Positions 1 through 11,701 of a stretch of DNA of 64,000 nucleotides are shown here, one piece after another (positions within the stretch are counted from its first letter, which is position 1; each line of letters starts with the position of its first letter). Source of the DNA: Aphelenchoides besseyi (lineage: Eukaryota > Nematoda > Chromadorea > Rhabditida > Aphelenchoididae); the NCBI GenBank assembly GCA_024699855.1, contig JAMPIQ010000003.1:9052001-9116000 (forward strand), written 5' to 3'. A model generated the notes under the pieces. It was not told where the DNA came from. It saw only the letters and a list, made by a program, of their open reading frames with translations, and made no database searches. The position numbers were made by a program, and so were the translations under genes.

Positions 1-1
1 G

Positions 2-1328
2 CAGAAAGCGGCGTCAGTGACCAGAAAATGCGAAGCGTTGAACATCAGCGAAGCGCTCGAAGACGTCAATTGTGGAGTACAGAAGCGAATAAGAACCGAG
101 AGAACGAACAGTCCAAAAGCTTCTGAAAACACGAATATTCTGATTTGGAGGCCAAACTTAGTGATCCGATAGCTGTGCTTGTGGTTTATCTTTGGGATAA
201 ACAGTAACGAATATCAACGCTTGCTCATTCATTCTTATCTTTCAGCCCGAAAATTAATCTTCACCAATGGTACGTGTTTCCGCGAATACGACAATCCAAA
301 CTAATATTTAAAATTATCGTCCAACAATAATTACTGAAGGATTACAAAGTTTCACTCTTATCGTTAGACGTTTCGCCTGCATTGCGATCAAGTTCATATC
401 GTCAAATAGACCAACCAAAAAGTGTTCAATCGCTTTCTAAAAGCATTAACTTATCTTAAAAATTGTGTTTAAACATCGGCCTGAAAGCATCTGCACGTAA
501 GAAACGAATGAGACTGTGAGCCTGAAATCAAACATCTTTAATCGATAGTTTTGACCACTAAAATCCTAAGCACAAGATGCCATCAAGCTGTAGTGCCGAA
601 ATATAACGGTCAAACGAACAGCCAGGCGCTCGGCACTGGCATCGGAAAGTGGTCGTTAGTCTTCAGACCTCCGAAAATGATTGCTGCTAAGGCAACCAAA
701 CGAACACTGCAATCAGCTGAAGAACTTGAACGTAATGTCGCTTCAAACATCCGAGTTCGATGCAGATCTAACCGATGCATACGCGTTTTTCTTAGATTAA
801 GTCTAAGAAAAAGTCTCTATTCGTGTTGATTACAAATTTCTTTATTGCTCTAAACCTTTGGACATTCAACTACGTTTGTTTTTAACTACAACGATGTCAA
901 ATACAAGCGTCAATAAATGGATGAATTTCGGGTTTACGAAGGTTTTTTCTGAAATTTAGTGATGATTGATTCTTGGTTATGACAGCGTTTATTGAGTATG
1001 CAATCATCGATTTATTACATTTTTCAAAAACACAGTAAGTTTACAAGTTTGTTTTGATATATTTTTGTTTAGAACATTTCCTATTGATTTTTCATCGACA
1101 ACAATTCAAATTGCAATCCAGTACATTGTCTTCACGGAATTGGTAAGATTATAATGTTTAGTTGATGGAAATAACTTTTTCAGTGAACCGAACAAACTTT
1201 CTAACTTGGCTTGGCTTCAATGGAAACGCATCTTCGACGCCCGATCTGATGCCTACAATTTCATTCTCAGTCAATTACCAGCAAACTTCAAGCAAAGGTG
1301 TCCGCTCGATTTGACTGCTTTTTCTTAA
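2..1328 (+). CDS. 3' part of an unidentified multi-exon gene (partial, exon structure uncertain)
   Basis: The first 171 bases read without a stop in one frame, from position 2 to a TAG at 170-172, and begin QKAASVTRKCEALNISEALE. A separate, very coding-like exon follows a TTTTTCAG acceptor at about 1184 and ends with TAA near 1328; it reads EPNKLSNLAWLQWKRIFDAR and onward. Two short exons upstream (about 1012-1032 and 1073-1142) splice into it in phase and give a hydrophobic, basic stretch. Whether the 2-172 piece and the 1012-1328 exons belong to one gene or two is not clear, and the material between 172 and 1000 is only weakly coding. I do not recognise a family. It converges on the CCR4 gene, about 200 bases tail to tail. 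Confidence 0.45.
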
Positions 1329-1533
1329 TTTCTACTGTAGTAAACTTCAGTTGTATTGGCTTTAGTGTTTTCGAGAGCATGTCCAACTGTCTGAATTCCA
1401 ATCTTACCTTTGTGAGCATTTGAATTTGAACTCTTTTCCTTTCGTATCGAGTTTTAAAGAAAAGTGTTTATTTGCATTAGATGCAAATAGAAAATGCCTT
1501 ACAAAAAATTAAAACCGAAATTGAAAATATTGA

Positions 1534-3578
1534 CTACTTAAGAGCATACTGCGCTACAACGGGAATGTGATCTGACGGAAAAAGGGCGTTGGGAAGATCA
1601 TTGATTTCATTTGCTTTCATCCACTTCTTCTTGACACCTTTCAAGAAACCAAGACATTGCAACGAACGTGGAGTCGCCAAAATATAATCGACGGTTGCTT
1701 TGAATTTTGTTGTGATGTTCGTTATTGACGGATTCTGAAGATTCATCGCCGCTTCCAACGACAATCGATGACGATAAGAGGAATCGGTGGTGTCTCCAGA
1801 GCTGATTGAATCCAAAGCTGTTGAGCCGTGGAAGTGTTGAAGTTCCTCGTGATCTTTCGAAATTTGGCCCTTTATTAAGTAGTCCAGAACTTCAGATGTT
1901 GGCAGTGAATTGAAGTCGCCGGCTAGAACCATTGGAACGTCCTAAAAGAAAATTAGCTTCATGCTTAAAATTGGCTTCCAACCTCTGGACACAAATTATC
2001 TTCCGCAGCAACTTTGTCAATTTCTTTCGTGCATTCGTGAAGCAACATCATGGTTTGAATCAATTTTACGTCCGAATAGACCTGCAAAACAATTTAACAA
2101 CACAGAGAGAAAAAACTAACGGGGTCCCACGTAACGTGAACATTCGAGATTATAAGCGGTCTACCAATCTTCTTTTCTTGTTCACCCTCCATTGACTCCG
2201 GTCCATTCTTTTTGTAAATTCCGTCTTTGGTTTCAAGAACCGCAATCAACGCAACGTGATCTTTCACCATCACCCGATCGATCATTGCATCCCAGTTGCT
2301 GTGCAATGAGATGGCCATCTGCGAGAACTCGACAGTACGATGGGTTCGAAGTTGAAAGCTAAACAGCAAAGTGAAGTTGAAAATCGAGAACTCACGAGTC
2401 AGATTTCCAGAACATTGCACACCCATCGACTCGTTTTCGTTTCTCTTCACTCATTGTCCTGCAAATACAAATAGAAATCAAAAATGACTGTACACTTACC
2501 GTGATCGACTTTTACTTGAAAAAACTCCGTCATAGCCGTGAGCTTTCAATTCAGGAGTAAAGAATGTGTAAAACTTTTCTTCTTCAACTTCCTGTAAGCA
2601 TTCGGGTGATTGACAAACAACGACAACCCACCTGAAGAGCAACAATATCCGCATTGTAGAAAACGATCTCACGGATCAACTGTTGGGATCGAAAAGACCA
2701 CTAAAAAGAATTGCAGTTTTGTTGACCTCGAACTTACTTCTGTACACCATTCGGGACATTCGTGCCTTTCGTTGTTCAATATCGAATCGCTGAGAACGTT
2801 GTAGGAAAGAACGAAGAATTTGGTCGAACTTTCTGAACAATTTTCAATTAACGTTCGCCACTTCCTCTGCGGCATCGGCTTTTTGTCGACTGAAAATAAC
2901 TAACTAACTTATAAAAACAACGAAACTGACCAGTCATTCGAGACAAAATTTGATATACAATGCCTCTCACATCGCTCGGATTCTCGGCTGCTGTCTGTAA
3001 CTCGTTGGACAGCGGGTTGTTTCGGACGTCTGTAAGCGGAATAATCAGTGATTTAAAGTTTCTTTGCCTACCTAAAAGCTTCAACTTTGTGAGTTTGACC
3101 AATTCAAATGGTAAACTGCAAAACAAGTTGGACGCCAAATTCAGTTCGGTCAAAGAGCGCAAATTGCCGATTTCTTGTGGTAGAACGGCCAGTGAATTGA
3201 ACGACAGATCCAAGCGAGTGAGCAGCGCTAAACGGCCGATTTGCGGAGGAATTGATGTCAAGAGATTATGCGACGCATAGATCGCTTCCAACGATTCGTG
3301 GTAATCAAAGATACCACTGGCCAAATTGCGCACACCACCTAAAGTATTCTCAATGAATTTAATTGAGAGCAATAAAGGATGTCATGATCAGAAGAAGCTC
3401 AAATCTGAGGTTCATAAAGAAAAAAATTCTCACCATGAATTCGAATCGCCGTGAACTGCTGACCGTTCCAATCGTTCTGAAAACGCAAATGGGATTCCGA
3501 ATCGAAGTCTGAATCCATTCTCGTCCATCGAGACGTGATCTGATTGATGGAATTGGGGAGAATTGTACAGGCGTGCAT
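1534..3578 (-). CDS. CNOT6: CCR4-NOT deadenylase catalytic subunit (CNOT6/CCR4 homologue)
   Basis: Exonuclease that shortens mRNA poly(A) tails as part of the CCR4-NOT complex in the cytoplasm. The N-terminal third has leucine-rich repeats of the form LTSIPPQIGRLALLTRLDLS (exon 2848-3372). The rest is an endonuclease/exonuclease/phosphatase domain. Family landmarks seen in order are LQEVE (catalytic Glu, split by an intron near 2640), the block around MSEERNENESMGVQC, HVTWDP (2115), YSDVKLIQTMMLL (near 2060), AGDFNSLP with the catalytic Asp (1915) and the C-terminal FPSDHIP with the catalytic His (1570). All key residues are therefore present. The start is placed at ATG 3578, giving MHACTILPNS; a second in-frame ATG 60 bases downstream (MDSDFDSES) is also possible. 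Introns are short. It is divergently placed from the A20/AN1 gene across a long CpG-dense interval. Confidence 0.9.
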
Positions 3579-6296
3579 AGTGCTCGCCGAATCCCCTGAA
3601 AATTCGACTCGTCAGACACGAAAACTTGCGCACACACGCGCAGAGAAAAGACAACCGTGTGGTGAACTCACGACGCAGCTGATCTCTCCGTTCGTTTGCA
3701 CTTTACAACACGAAAAAAACGCGTGATTTGCAAAGCGCAAGAACAAAAAGAATTTCAATCCGAAAAAAGCTTTTTCGTCCCCAAAAAGACCACGAGGACG
3801 AACGAACGGCGCGGTTTGTATCAGTAAACCGACTGTTACGGATTGGCTCCTCTTTCAGCAAAAGACACGTGACAAACTTTCGTTCTTCTGACGCTCTTTC
3901 GCTCCTCTTCCTCCATTCGATTTCCTCGATGTCATTTCTTCAGACGGGACTTTCGACTTAAGATTAATCCTCGAACTTTCCCAACCATTTTTCGTATTGT
4001 GCGTTTCCCTTTTTTGTTTGTTTGCCTCTTTCAAGTTGAATCATCGGCCCATGACGACGCACGAAATTTGTTTTGTTCCACAAATCGCGAACGTTCATGC
4101 GGCGAAATTGTTTTCGATCGTGAACTCTTGTTACTCGCGTCCCAAAGATTTTGACAAAAATGCTTAACGTTCGCCGTGGGTAATTTGTCTTTTTCGTCAG
4201 TCCCCGAGAGCGCCTCGTGATGTCAAAAGGAATCACACGTTCCGGATTGTCAGCAGATTCTCTTCCGCCTAAATTTCTGTAAAATTCGCTCGTCTTACGA
4301 ATCCCCACTTTCAAAACGCTATGGAGCGGAAGATGGCCGCGGCATTTGCACAAGTCCACGCGCATTGTTGTCGATTCTCGTTGATTCCCTTCAATGCGCG
4401 TTTCCAATCGAAATGACTCAACGCGTTTTTTCGAAATTCCGGTTTTTCAACTCGTGACCTCGCATTTTTTTGCGTTCGAGTTTTTCGAAACGTCACGAAA
4501 AAAAGTTTCTTGGGACGTCGAGACGGCGGCGCAAATAGAATTTAATTTTGAAGAGCGCCTGAGGTTGGGAATAATTTTTGCCCTTTTTTCAGGTTTACTT
4601 CCCTCTTCTAATTCGCGTCTGTTGAGAATTGACGTAAAACTACCGGGGAGTGGGATTCGTGGTGTCCGAAAAAGTTGTTCGTTTTTGGAAACAAAAATGA
4701 TTTTCGATCACAAGACGTTTTCTCATGACTCATGGTCGTCGTCGTCAAGGGCGCAAATCAATTTTCGGTGCCGCAATGATAAAAAGCACGCAGCTGCTCT
4801 CTTTTTCGATCGCGCATTTCTTTTGCAATCGGATGTTGGGGTTCAAAGTCAAAAATCTTTGCGCACGTTTTTCGGCTAATTCTCTTCTGGAGATTCGTTC
4901 TTTTCTGTCTTTGTCTTCGAGCGTCCATTGTAGGCCGAAAATTCGATTGTCCCCAATGCGTGTCCAGCCCACACGCACGCGCAGTTTTTGCGTTCGACAG
5001 AATCACGTGTTTTCGGTTAGATGGGGAATCAGATAAAACCGATCGGTAAGTTTGATTGACTGCTCTTCGTTTTTTACAATTCCGATCATGTGATTTATTT
5101 TTACCCAAAATTTGTCTTTCCGCTTTTTGGTCGTTGCGGGGAATGGCTTTCTCTCTCTCTCCGTTTCACCACGACGACCGCCAGTCGCTTTTCTGCACGC
5201 AGAGCCCCCACTTCGTCCTTTCAGTTCAGTCAGTCGGCCCTCTTCTCTCGCCCTGCAGACGACCAAAAACTCGTGATGTCAAAAGTAAAGACGACGATTT
5301 ACATCACGATGATAATTTCCCAACCGATTCCTAATGTTCGATCACCCGGCGCTTTCGTCCCCGCGGACATTTGGGCAATTTTTGGCGCTCGAGAGAAAAA
5401 GTCGATAATTTTTGATGACAAATCGCAGTTTCGCGTTCGATTGCCAGGCGAAATGGTTTTCGACATCGCGAATCGCCGTTGTTTTTTGTTGATCGTTTCG
5501 GCGTCTCGATGTTTTTGTGATCGTAAACAGAAGAAAATTTCGTGGGAAATCGATTTCGTTCGCGCCATTCGTGTTTGATCGCGTATTTTGGCGTCGCCCC
5601 AAAATTTGTCCAAATTCGTCACGCGCTTCGAAATTCGCACTTCCCCCACTCTTTTCCCCACCGCTCTCGCCCAACCGCGGGGCGAACATTCGAGACACAC
5701 GACGACGTCACGTGTGGGAAAACAGCAGTCTTCGATTTTTTGGTGCCCTTTGGCCTGCGAATTGTGCCACTCGACAGTCCTCACGGCCGCGTTTTTTCGG
5801 CGTTCGATTGGCGCGATCGATTTTTCTCGACGCGCATTTCAGCACGAAGATTAATTTTGCCTAATGGAAAATTTCGTGCGTGGGCTCCCGACGCGACTTC
5901 GTAATCCGCAGTTGAAGAGAAAGAGAGAAGGAAGCAAATTTGCGTATACGGCAAAAATGCGAACCAAAAAATTTCCAAATCCGCGTTCATTTTTCGTTCT
6001 GCGTGTTTTCGATTCCGATTGACGTTTTTTTGTGTTTTCAGGCCCGGTATCTTTTTTTCTTCCTCGCGCTTTCGTGCGTCTTTTTTGCTGCTCCATCGGC
6101 AATCCCAGTGAATTTCTAAAAGGTGAGTGTTGGGAAACGCAGTTTCAAAACGCCGGTTTTGTGATAAGAAAAGGACGCGTCTGGGCGCTCTTTGGCGTCG
6201 TAGGGCGGACCATTGATTTCTGTTTTTCTCCCATCGCACAGATCACGGGTTCATCACTGAGCTCATTTGGGTTGTTTTAGGACTAGTCAAAGAGAA
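3579..6296. promoter_or_regulatory. CpG-dense intergenic region between divergent CNOT6 and A20/AN1 genes
   Basis: About 2.7 kb between two genes transcribed away from each other, so it probably holds both promoters. It is unusually rich in CG, TCG and CGA, and many frames on both strands stay open by chance; none of these ORFs resembles a known protein. CACGTG E-boxes occur near 3866, 5004 and 5709, the last directly after GACGTCA (CRE-like). TGACTCA (AP-1-like) occurs near 4726. The 16-mer CTCGTGATGTCAAAAG occurs twice (4214 and 5270). A non-coding first exon of the zinc-finger gene may lie at about 6042-6121, bounded by TTTTCAG and GTGAGT. Regulatory roles are inference. Confidence 0.5.
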
Positions 6297-7032
6297 ATGG
6301 AAAATCAACAACAATCGACCACCGCGCTGTGTCGCGCCGGATGCGGTTTCTTCGGATCGTCGGCAACCGAAGGATTGTGCTCCAAGTGCTTCAAGGACTC
6401 CATCAAAAAGAAGCAGGATACCGGGCGTGTTTCTCCGTCGAGTAGTGAGTTTTCACGAACGTCCACATTCAACGAGTTCACGTTTCAGATGCGTCAAGCG
6501 AAAAGTTGGTGAGCGATAAGTTGCGCGAAGTCGTGGCTCAAGTGACGGGCAGCAGCGATCTCAAAGCCAAAATCGAGGCGGCAGTTGCGAACGCTCAAAC
6601 GAACGTCGACGCCGGTCTTCTTCAGATGACCACCGCGCAGTCCGCCGGCTTATCATCGTCGAGGTACGTTCGAATATCTTGATGATTCCTTCTAAACTCG
6701 TTTCCTTTTTCAGTTCGTCCGCGAGTCTTACTGTCGAATCGACGCTCGACAACGCAAGCACTTCGACTCCCGACTCAACTCCAGGCAGCAAAAAACCGAA
6801 TCGTTGCAACGTTTGCAAAAAACGGGTTGGACTCACCGGTAGGCTTCAACTTATTTTTTTGTGTATTTTCGTTTGTGTCTCAGGATTCCCGTGCCGTTGT
6901 GGTGGTCTCTATTGTTCGGAGCATCGCTACGACACGGCACATGACTGCCAATTCGACTACAAGACGATCGAGCGCGAGGAACTCCGCAAGAACAATCCGG
7001 TGGTCGTCTCCGAAAAGATCCAACGAATTTGA
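6297..7032 (+). CDS. A20/AN1-type zinc-finger protein (ZFAND5/6-like)
   Basis: Small ubiquitin-binding stress-associated protein. Near the N-terminus (residues about 12-36) is an A20 finger with the pattern [21 protein letters not shown] Ser/Thr-rich linker follows. At the C-terminus is an AN1 finger ([12 protein letters not shown], then, after an intron, [15 protein letters not shown] and HDC). The ends of both fingers match the family, and the C-terminal EKIQRI tail is typical of ZFAND5/6. Four exons are joined by introns at about 6445-6488, 6664-6713 and 6839-6882. The start follows a TTTTAG acceptor 17 bases upstream, consistent with a spliced 5' leader. The family binds ubiquitin chains and helps proteasome targeting; the cellular role here is inferred from homology. 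Confidence 0.9.
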
Positions 7033-7320
7033 TCGAAATCGGAGCTTTCCGGGCAAACTGGTGATAAAACTCTTTTTTTTCTTCCTCTACTGAACGATCC
7101 ATAAACAAATGAATTTGTCTTCCGAAATTATTTTGATTTTATTTTGTTTTTTTTTTGTGTCCATATAAAAATCTGTCGATTCCACACTATTGTTTTCCAT
7201 CGCGTTTCTTTGTTGTTCGTGCTTTCTACTCGGATTTGTACATAAATCCCCACTCACCTATCAGTCTTCTAGTTGTGGGAATCGACCTCGTAGTTATGAG
7301 AAATGAACGTTTGGAACCGT

Positions 7321-7898
7321 TTATTCGTTTTTCTTTTTATAATCTTTAAGAGCAGCTTGAATAGCGTCGTGAGCTAACACTAAACCGTTGGAGATAAGAT
7401 CAATAGGAAGTAGGAGCGATCACTCACTCGAACAGTGCAATTTGACGGGTGGCAATGAGAGTTCCTTGGCAATCTGATCGTTGCTCACTTTCGCCGCAAA
7501 GTCCAACTTCTTGCCTTTAATCCACTCGGTTGCCAATGAGCTCGAAGCAATGGCCGAGCCGCAGCCGAACGTTTTGAACTTCGCGTCGACAATAGTTCCC
7601 TTCTCGTCGACCTTGAATTTGAGAAATTCATAAGATGATGACGACTAAGACACTTACGCGGATTTGCAATTTCATCACGTCGCCGCATGCTGGTGCACCG
7701 ACAACTGAAAACGATGTTAAGCAATTTGTATTTTTTTTGAATTGGAGATCTCATGAAAGCCAACTAACCTCCGGTACCAACATTCTTGTCGTCCTTATCG
7801 AGGCTTCCGACGTTGCGAGGATTTTCGTAATGATCCAAAACCTTCTCGTGATACGAACGAACGACACGATAACTCAAGCGAAAAGAGCGTGACAACAT
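7321..7898 (-). CDS. ISCU: Mitochondrial iron-sulfur cluster assembly scaffold (ISCU)
   Basis: Scaffold on which the mitochondrial cysteine desulfurase complex builds [2Fe-2S] clusters. The protein starts [20 protein letters not shown], a basic mitochondrial presequence running into the mature start. The three cluster-binding cysteines are in their usual contexts: [28 protein letters not shown] and LPPVKLHC followed by SMLA. The LPPVK motif recognised by the HSP70 chaperone is intact. Introns interrupt after GTG (7715-7777), after IR (about 7630-7655) and after HCS (7370-7430). Length is about 145 residues, normal for the family. The stop is TAA at 7321-7323. The only family signature missing from view is the exact transit-peptide cleavage site. 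Confidence 0.93.
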
Positions 7899-8751
7899 AG
7901 CGATCTGAAACTTGGAATTGGACGCACAGCACCTAGCAAACCGTTCGACACTCGAAAAGTCGAGAAATGAGCTACAAAGATGTTCGAATTTTGATCGAAT
8001 GCTAATTTTCAGCTCACGTGAACACTCAAAACAAACTGATCGTCATTGATATTTGAAGAAAACGTTCGATTAAGAGGAGATTGATGAATACAACGGCTTC
8101 TGACTGAATCTAATTCTCAATTCATGAATTGCGATAGTTAGTTGGATAATGTTTGACAACTTCTCTTTGACCATTTTCTTGACATAAACGAACGCACAGA
8201 ATTGCTAGCTAGAACAAAAATACGTTTCATCTAAAACGGTACAAACACCTAAATTGTTTGAATAAAGTCTTAGTACAATAACCATAATTCCAAGTCCTCT
8301 ACGAAGAATCATCTACTCACATAAGGAATTGAAGACCTGGAATTTGCTCAAGAACTTCAAACTCTGCAACTTCAACTAGCGCTAATTGTTCAATTGAACA
8401 TTACAAAGTGCAACAGTAGACCAGTTTGATGATCAGCAAAAAGAGTTTGTTCTTCAGCCTGTAACATGTAAATAACAAGCTCTTTAAACAAAGTTATCAC
8501 TACAAAATCAATAGAACTTTTAATCGAAAGAAAGCTTTTAAAGATGAGTCAAAGAGACGAATTCTGTGAGAGCAAGATTCGTTAAAATACTGCTAATTAT
8601 GAAGTCTTTAAAATGGATTTTCAAACTCATTCTCGGGCATTTGTGCTTTCATGTTTCCGTTTACACTAGTCACTTATTATTCTTCGTTGACATTAACAAC
8701 ATGGTTTTGAAGTGCAATTGACTTCTTCGTACAGTTTTTATTCGACGAGAA
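7899..8751. other. Intergenic stretch, no gene seen
   Basis: AT-rich sequence between ISCU and the Ly6-like gene. No ORF with splice signals or family resemblance was found on either strand, and no RNA gene was recognised. It presumably includes the ISCU promoter. Confidence 0.5.
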
Positions 8752-9356
8752 ATGGCCGTCGACTGGAAACACCGGAAGTTGTTTTGCTCGAAAGCAAAAG
8801 ATTTCGGTTGGTTTTTTGTCGTAGAAATGATTTTTTTCTTGTTCCTCGTCCCAACTGCTGCATTGGAATGCTTCACGTGCCATCACAGTCAACGATCCCG
8901 AGACATCGCCGAACATCTGTGGCAACATCCACAATGTTTGTCGGCCGAAATGTTCGAGTTGGTACCCGGAATGCGTCGCAACTGCACTGAATTGGAGCCC
9001 TGGTGTATGGTGAGTTTGCTTCGCAATCCCAACGGCCAACGATCGCGAAGTGATTATCCGAATTTTAATGCTCATCGTCTGTCAGTTCGTGTTAACTCGT
9101 GGGAATTTGCGGTTGCAACAAAACTTATCAAATTTCGCGTCTTCCCGTCGGACTCGTTTGTTACCGTAGAATCAAAAATGTCCAACAATTGAAAATCTCC
9201 GACAAATCGATTAGCGCCAATTCGCCGGTTTGGATTGACAGTTCGCGTAGCTGCGGGAATAATCGCTCCGTTGGGAGCTGCGGAAGCGAATTTGGCGCAT
9301 CGGAAGTGCGCAGTCCGTGGGGTTTCGATTGGACAAATGGGTTTCAACGTGTTTGA
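8752..9356 (+). CDS. Ly6/uPAR-like small secreted or GPI-anchored protein (frame break at 9101)
   Basis: Exon 1 (8752-9009) encodes a hydrophobic signal segment (EMIFFLFLVPTAALE) followed at once by CFTCHHSQ, the classic start of a Ly6/three-finger domain; further cysteines follow (PQC, RRNC, WCM). Translation may really begin at the internal ATG at 8827, directly before the signal. A GTGAGT donor at 9010 joins a CAG acceptor at 9085. The spliced frame reads FVLTRG and then loses coding character. Shifting by one base at the GGG run 9101-9103 gives ICGCNKTYQ and an open frame to 9356. Either the G run has one base too many or the gene is broken. No clear GPI signal is visible. Function is unknown; related nematode proteins (ODR-2/HOT group) act at neuronal surfaces. 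Confidence 0.55.
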
Positions 9357-9504
9357 AGAAATTCGTTCGAAGATCAGCAGTCGAGATAAACGGACGCGAA
9401 TTGGATTCGCCATGTAGCAAACATTACAGTAAAGTTTATTCGTTGGGCTGAGGTTGAAACGATAGGAATAAGTGAGAGATTTGTGCGGTTGAGAGAGAAC
9501 ATTC

Positions 9505-10405
9505 TTAGTCACTTTTTGGCTTCTCATTCGACTGGCTGGTCACTTCATCCACAAATTTGACGGTCAAACCGGTGGGTTGAGCTTGTTGGAACAATGGCAA
9601 CAAGAAGGGGCTAACACTCTTACAGGCCTAGAAACCAACTAGTTAATAGTACTCGAACGTTTGCAAACCTGAACTCTGAAGTATTTGGAATTCGGACGTC
9701 GACCGCGTGGAACCTTCGAAATGGCCAACAGATTCTCCACCGAGAATGCCATCAACGGTTTCTCTTTGGATGTTGAGTCGACGGCGTCTGTCGAGTTCGA
9801 ACGATTCGCCGGACTGCAGCAATTGGCGCGTTCTCGTTTCCGCCATTTGGCACGTCGATTTTGAAACCAGACCTGAAGAAGAAACTTGTTGCCAATTCAC
9901 TTGAAACGCGAGTTCGCGATCTACGACCACCATTTCATTACCTGAACTCTCGATTCCAACAAATCCAAACGCATTGCCAACGCTTCACGCATGAATATGT
10001 CGGGATAGTGACTGGTTTCGAACGCGTTTTCAAGCTCCTCGAGTTGCCAACTGGAGAAGTTGGTTCGCGTCCGACGTCGCTTATTCATCTCTGAAACCCA
10101 TAACCGTAGGAATAACCGACAATTAGAGACAGCGGCTATAAAAGTGCCAGCAATGGGCTCAGAAAAGAAAATTAAAGGGGAAGACATTCATGAGTTAAAT
10201 CGACGATTCTTACTTGAATTTGCACTCTTAGCGTCGCTATCCGATGTTGTGGCTGCAGATGCCAGCTCGTCGGTGCCGTGCGGTGAAATTTGCGGGTAAT
10301 GACCTGAAATTATTTTTACGTTTTGCACTTTTGAAGCCGCTCGACATTTCCACACTCACCTGCGTCGATGGCCTGTTGGGCGAGGACTTTGAAGATCTGA
10401 TCCAT
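9505..10405 (-). CDS. unc-4: UNC-4/UNCX-type paired-like homeodomain transcription factor
   Basis: DNA-binding regulator; in C. elegans UNC-4 sets motor-neuron synaptic identity together with a Groucho-type partner. The homeodomain spans about residues 48-107. It starts [20 protein letters not shown], continues [20 protein letters not shown] and SRVQ, and after an intron reads [15 protein letters not shown]. The Q/V intron inside helix 3 is a conserved position in paired-class genes. Start ATG is at 10405 ([16 protein letters not shown]). Joined exons give about 190 residues, with a short basic and Ser-rich region and a final exon ending NEKPKSD at 9505. This is short for the family, and an N-terminal engrailed-like repressor motif is not obvious. 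The gene lies between two Ly6-like genes on the opposite strand. Confidence 0.88.
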
Positions 10406-11268
10406 GAACTGAAACTCGACTGTTGAATCGACCGTAATCGCGAGAAATTGAAATCCGAAAACACCCGAATTCTTAACACCAAAAGACTATTGGTCCAACA
10501 AGATTCTCGACTACGATTCCCATGAGCGTCATTTGTAAGAAATCATTGGGTTGGGGGCGCTAAATCGTTGTTAAAGACAAAGACCGGACCAGTGGGCTCG
10601 AATTAGAAGTCGGACGTCCGAAATTACACGTTCAGTGGTGTCGAAGCCACGCCTCTCGATATCAGAATTCATTGATGGTTACTGTACCGGGAAAGCATGT
10701 TTGTCGAACAATGAGTGGATAGGAATCAAAATTTCGTGGAGAGCGAGTCTGTTGTTTTGGACGTCAATTTAAGCGAAGGAAAAATTAATTACTTTGAGGC
10801 CTTTCAATTGATGCACCGCATTCGGGTTATGAAGTCCGCAAATTTCTTTTGACCACACGCACAAAATTCATCACTCATGTTGCCCATCAATATGCTGAAA
10901 TTGGACGGAAAGAGGGCGTGGTTGTTGGGGGCCGTTTGGTTTTTACTCTTCGCGCATTTGGTTAATGAAATTATTACGATGAACAAATAAAATTCGGCCG
11001 ACAGTTCGTGATGGACGAGCGAAACGAATTTTTTGGGCGTCGAATTGAAAATTTAATATCTTTTTTTGCAGTCAACAGTAATCAATGTTAATTCGTTCTT
11101 CCTGGTAAGGTTTCCGAGAGACGGCACTTTAGACAAGCGAAAATATTGCTTTTGTTCGTCGAGTTTCTCTTGTGTTGTGGGATCTTGGGTGGCAAACTTG
11201 TTGAGGTTTTGAATCCGAGCGTATTGGATGTTTGAAGTGACGGTGGGATTGCTAACTCGATTGTTTAG

Positions 11269-11499
11269 GAGATTGAGCGCGGATGTACGGAGATTTGCAA
11301 ACCGCTGTGCACCTCGAATGGATTTGGTTTGGCCTACGGACAATGTACACGTTGTTGCAATTCGTCGTTGTGCAACTTCTTCGAGGGAAAAAACTATTTG
11401 CAGGACGAGAATAACACACAACAAAGAGCTTCGTTAAGCTCGTTGATCGTCGTCTTTCTTCTTATTGTCAATCGAATGATCGTTTTGAAAGATGTTTAA
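11269..11499 (+). CDS. Last exon of a second Ly6-like, probably GPI-anchored protein
   Basis: After a TTGTTTAG acceptor the frame reads EIERGCTEICKPLCTSNG and then CTRCCNSSLCNFFEG, matching the Ly6/uPAR ending RGC...CC...LCN. It is followed by a polar linker and a hydrophobic tail (LSSLIVVFLLIVNRMIVL), as expected for a GPI-attachment signal. TAA is at 11497-11499. Upstream exons are uncertain: a piece with YCTGKACLSNNEW at about 10662-10731 follows a TATCAG acceptor, and a hydrophobic ORF beginning MLPINMLKLDGKRAWLLGA lies at 10878-10991. Either may be part of the same gene. The family acts as surface modulators of receptors; the specific partner is unknown. Confidence 0.6.
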   Translation, partial: EIERGCTEICKPLCTSNGFGLAYGQCTRCCNSSLCNFFEGKNYLQDENNTQQRASLSSLIVVFLLIVNRMIVLKDV

Positions 11500-11701
11500 A
11501 CAGTCGAAATAAATTAGACAACCGAAAAGATTATGACAGAACAGAAACTTTGCAAGAGAAAGATCTTTTAAAATTCACATTGGGCAACGACGGCGAATGC
11601 TAATTGATCCCCTTCGAGAAATACTTCGTATTATTACTGGAAAGCAAATAGGAAAGTAAAAACGAGTTGAAAATCGATTTGTGAGTTGAGAACAGGAATA
11701 C

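Noticed and set aside
551..829. 92-codon plus-strand ORF upstream of the 3' exons of the first gene
   Set aside because: Two frames are equally plausible through this stretch and neither joins cleanly by splicing to the supported exons, so it was not given as a separate gene.
3700..6240. Many ORFs of 80-160 codons on both strands, such as 4394-4879, 5090-5578 and 5781-6239
   Set aside because: Open frames overlap each other on both strands in CG-rich sequence that is poor in stop codons; none has a recognisable domain, splice signals or biased composition.
10060..10299. 79-codon plus-strand ORF
   Set aside because: Antisense to UNC-4 exons whose homeodomain is unambiguous.
11053..11424. 123-codon minus-strand ORF with a hydrophobic start
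   Set aside because: It is the antisense shadow of the Ly6-like last exon, which has the specific CC..LCN pattern and GPI-like tail.
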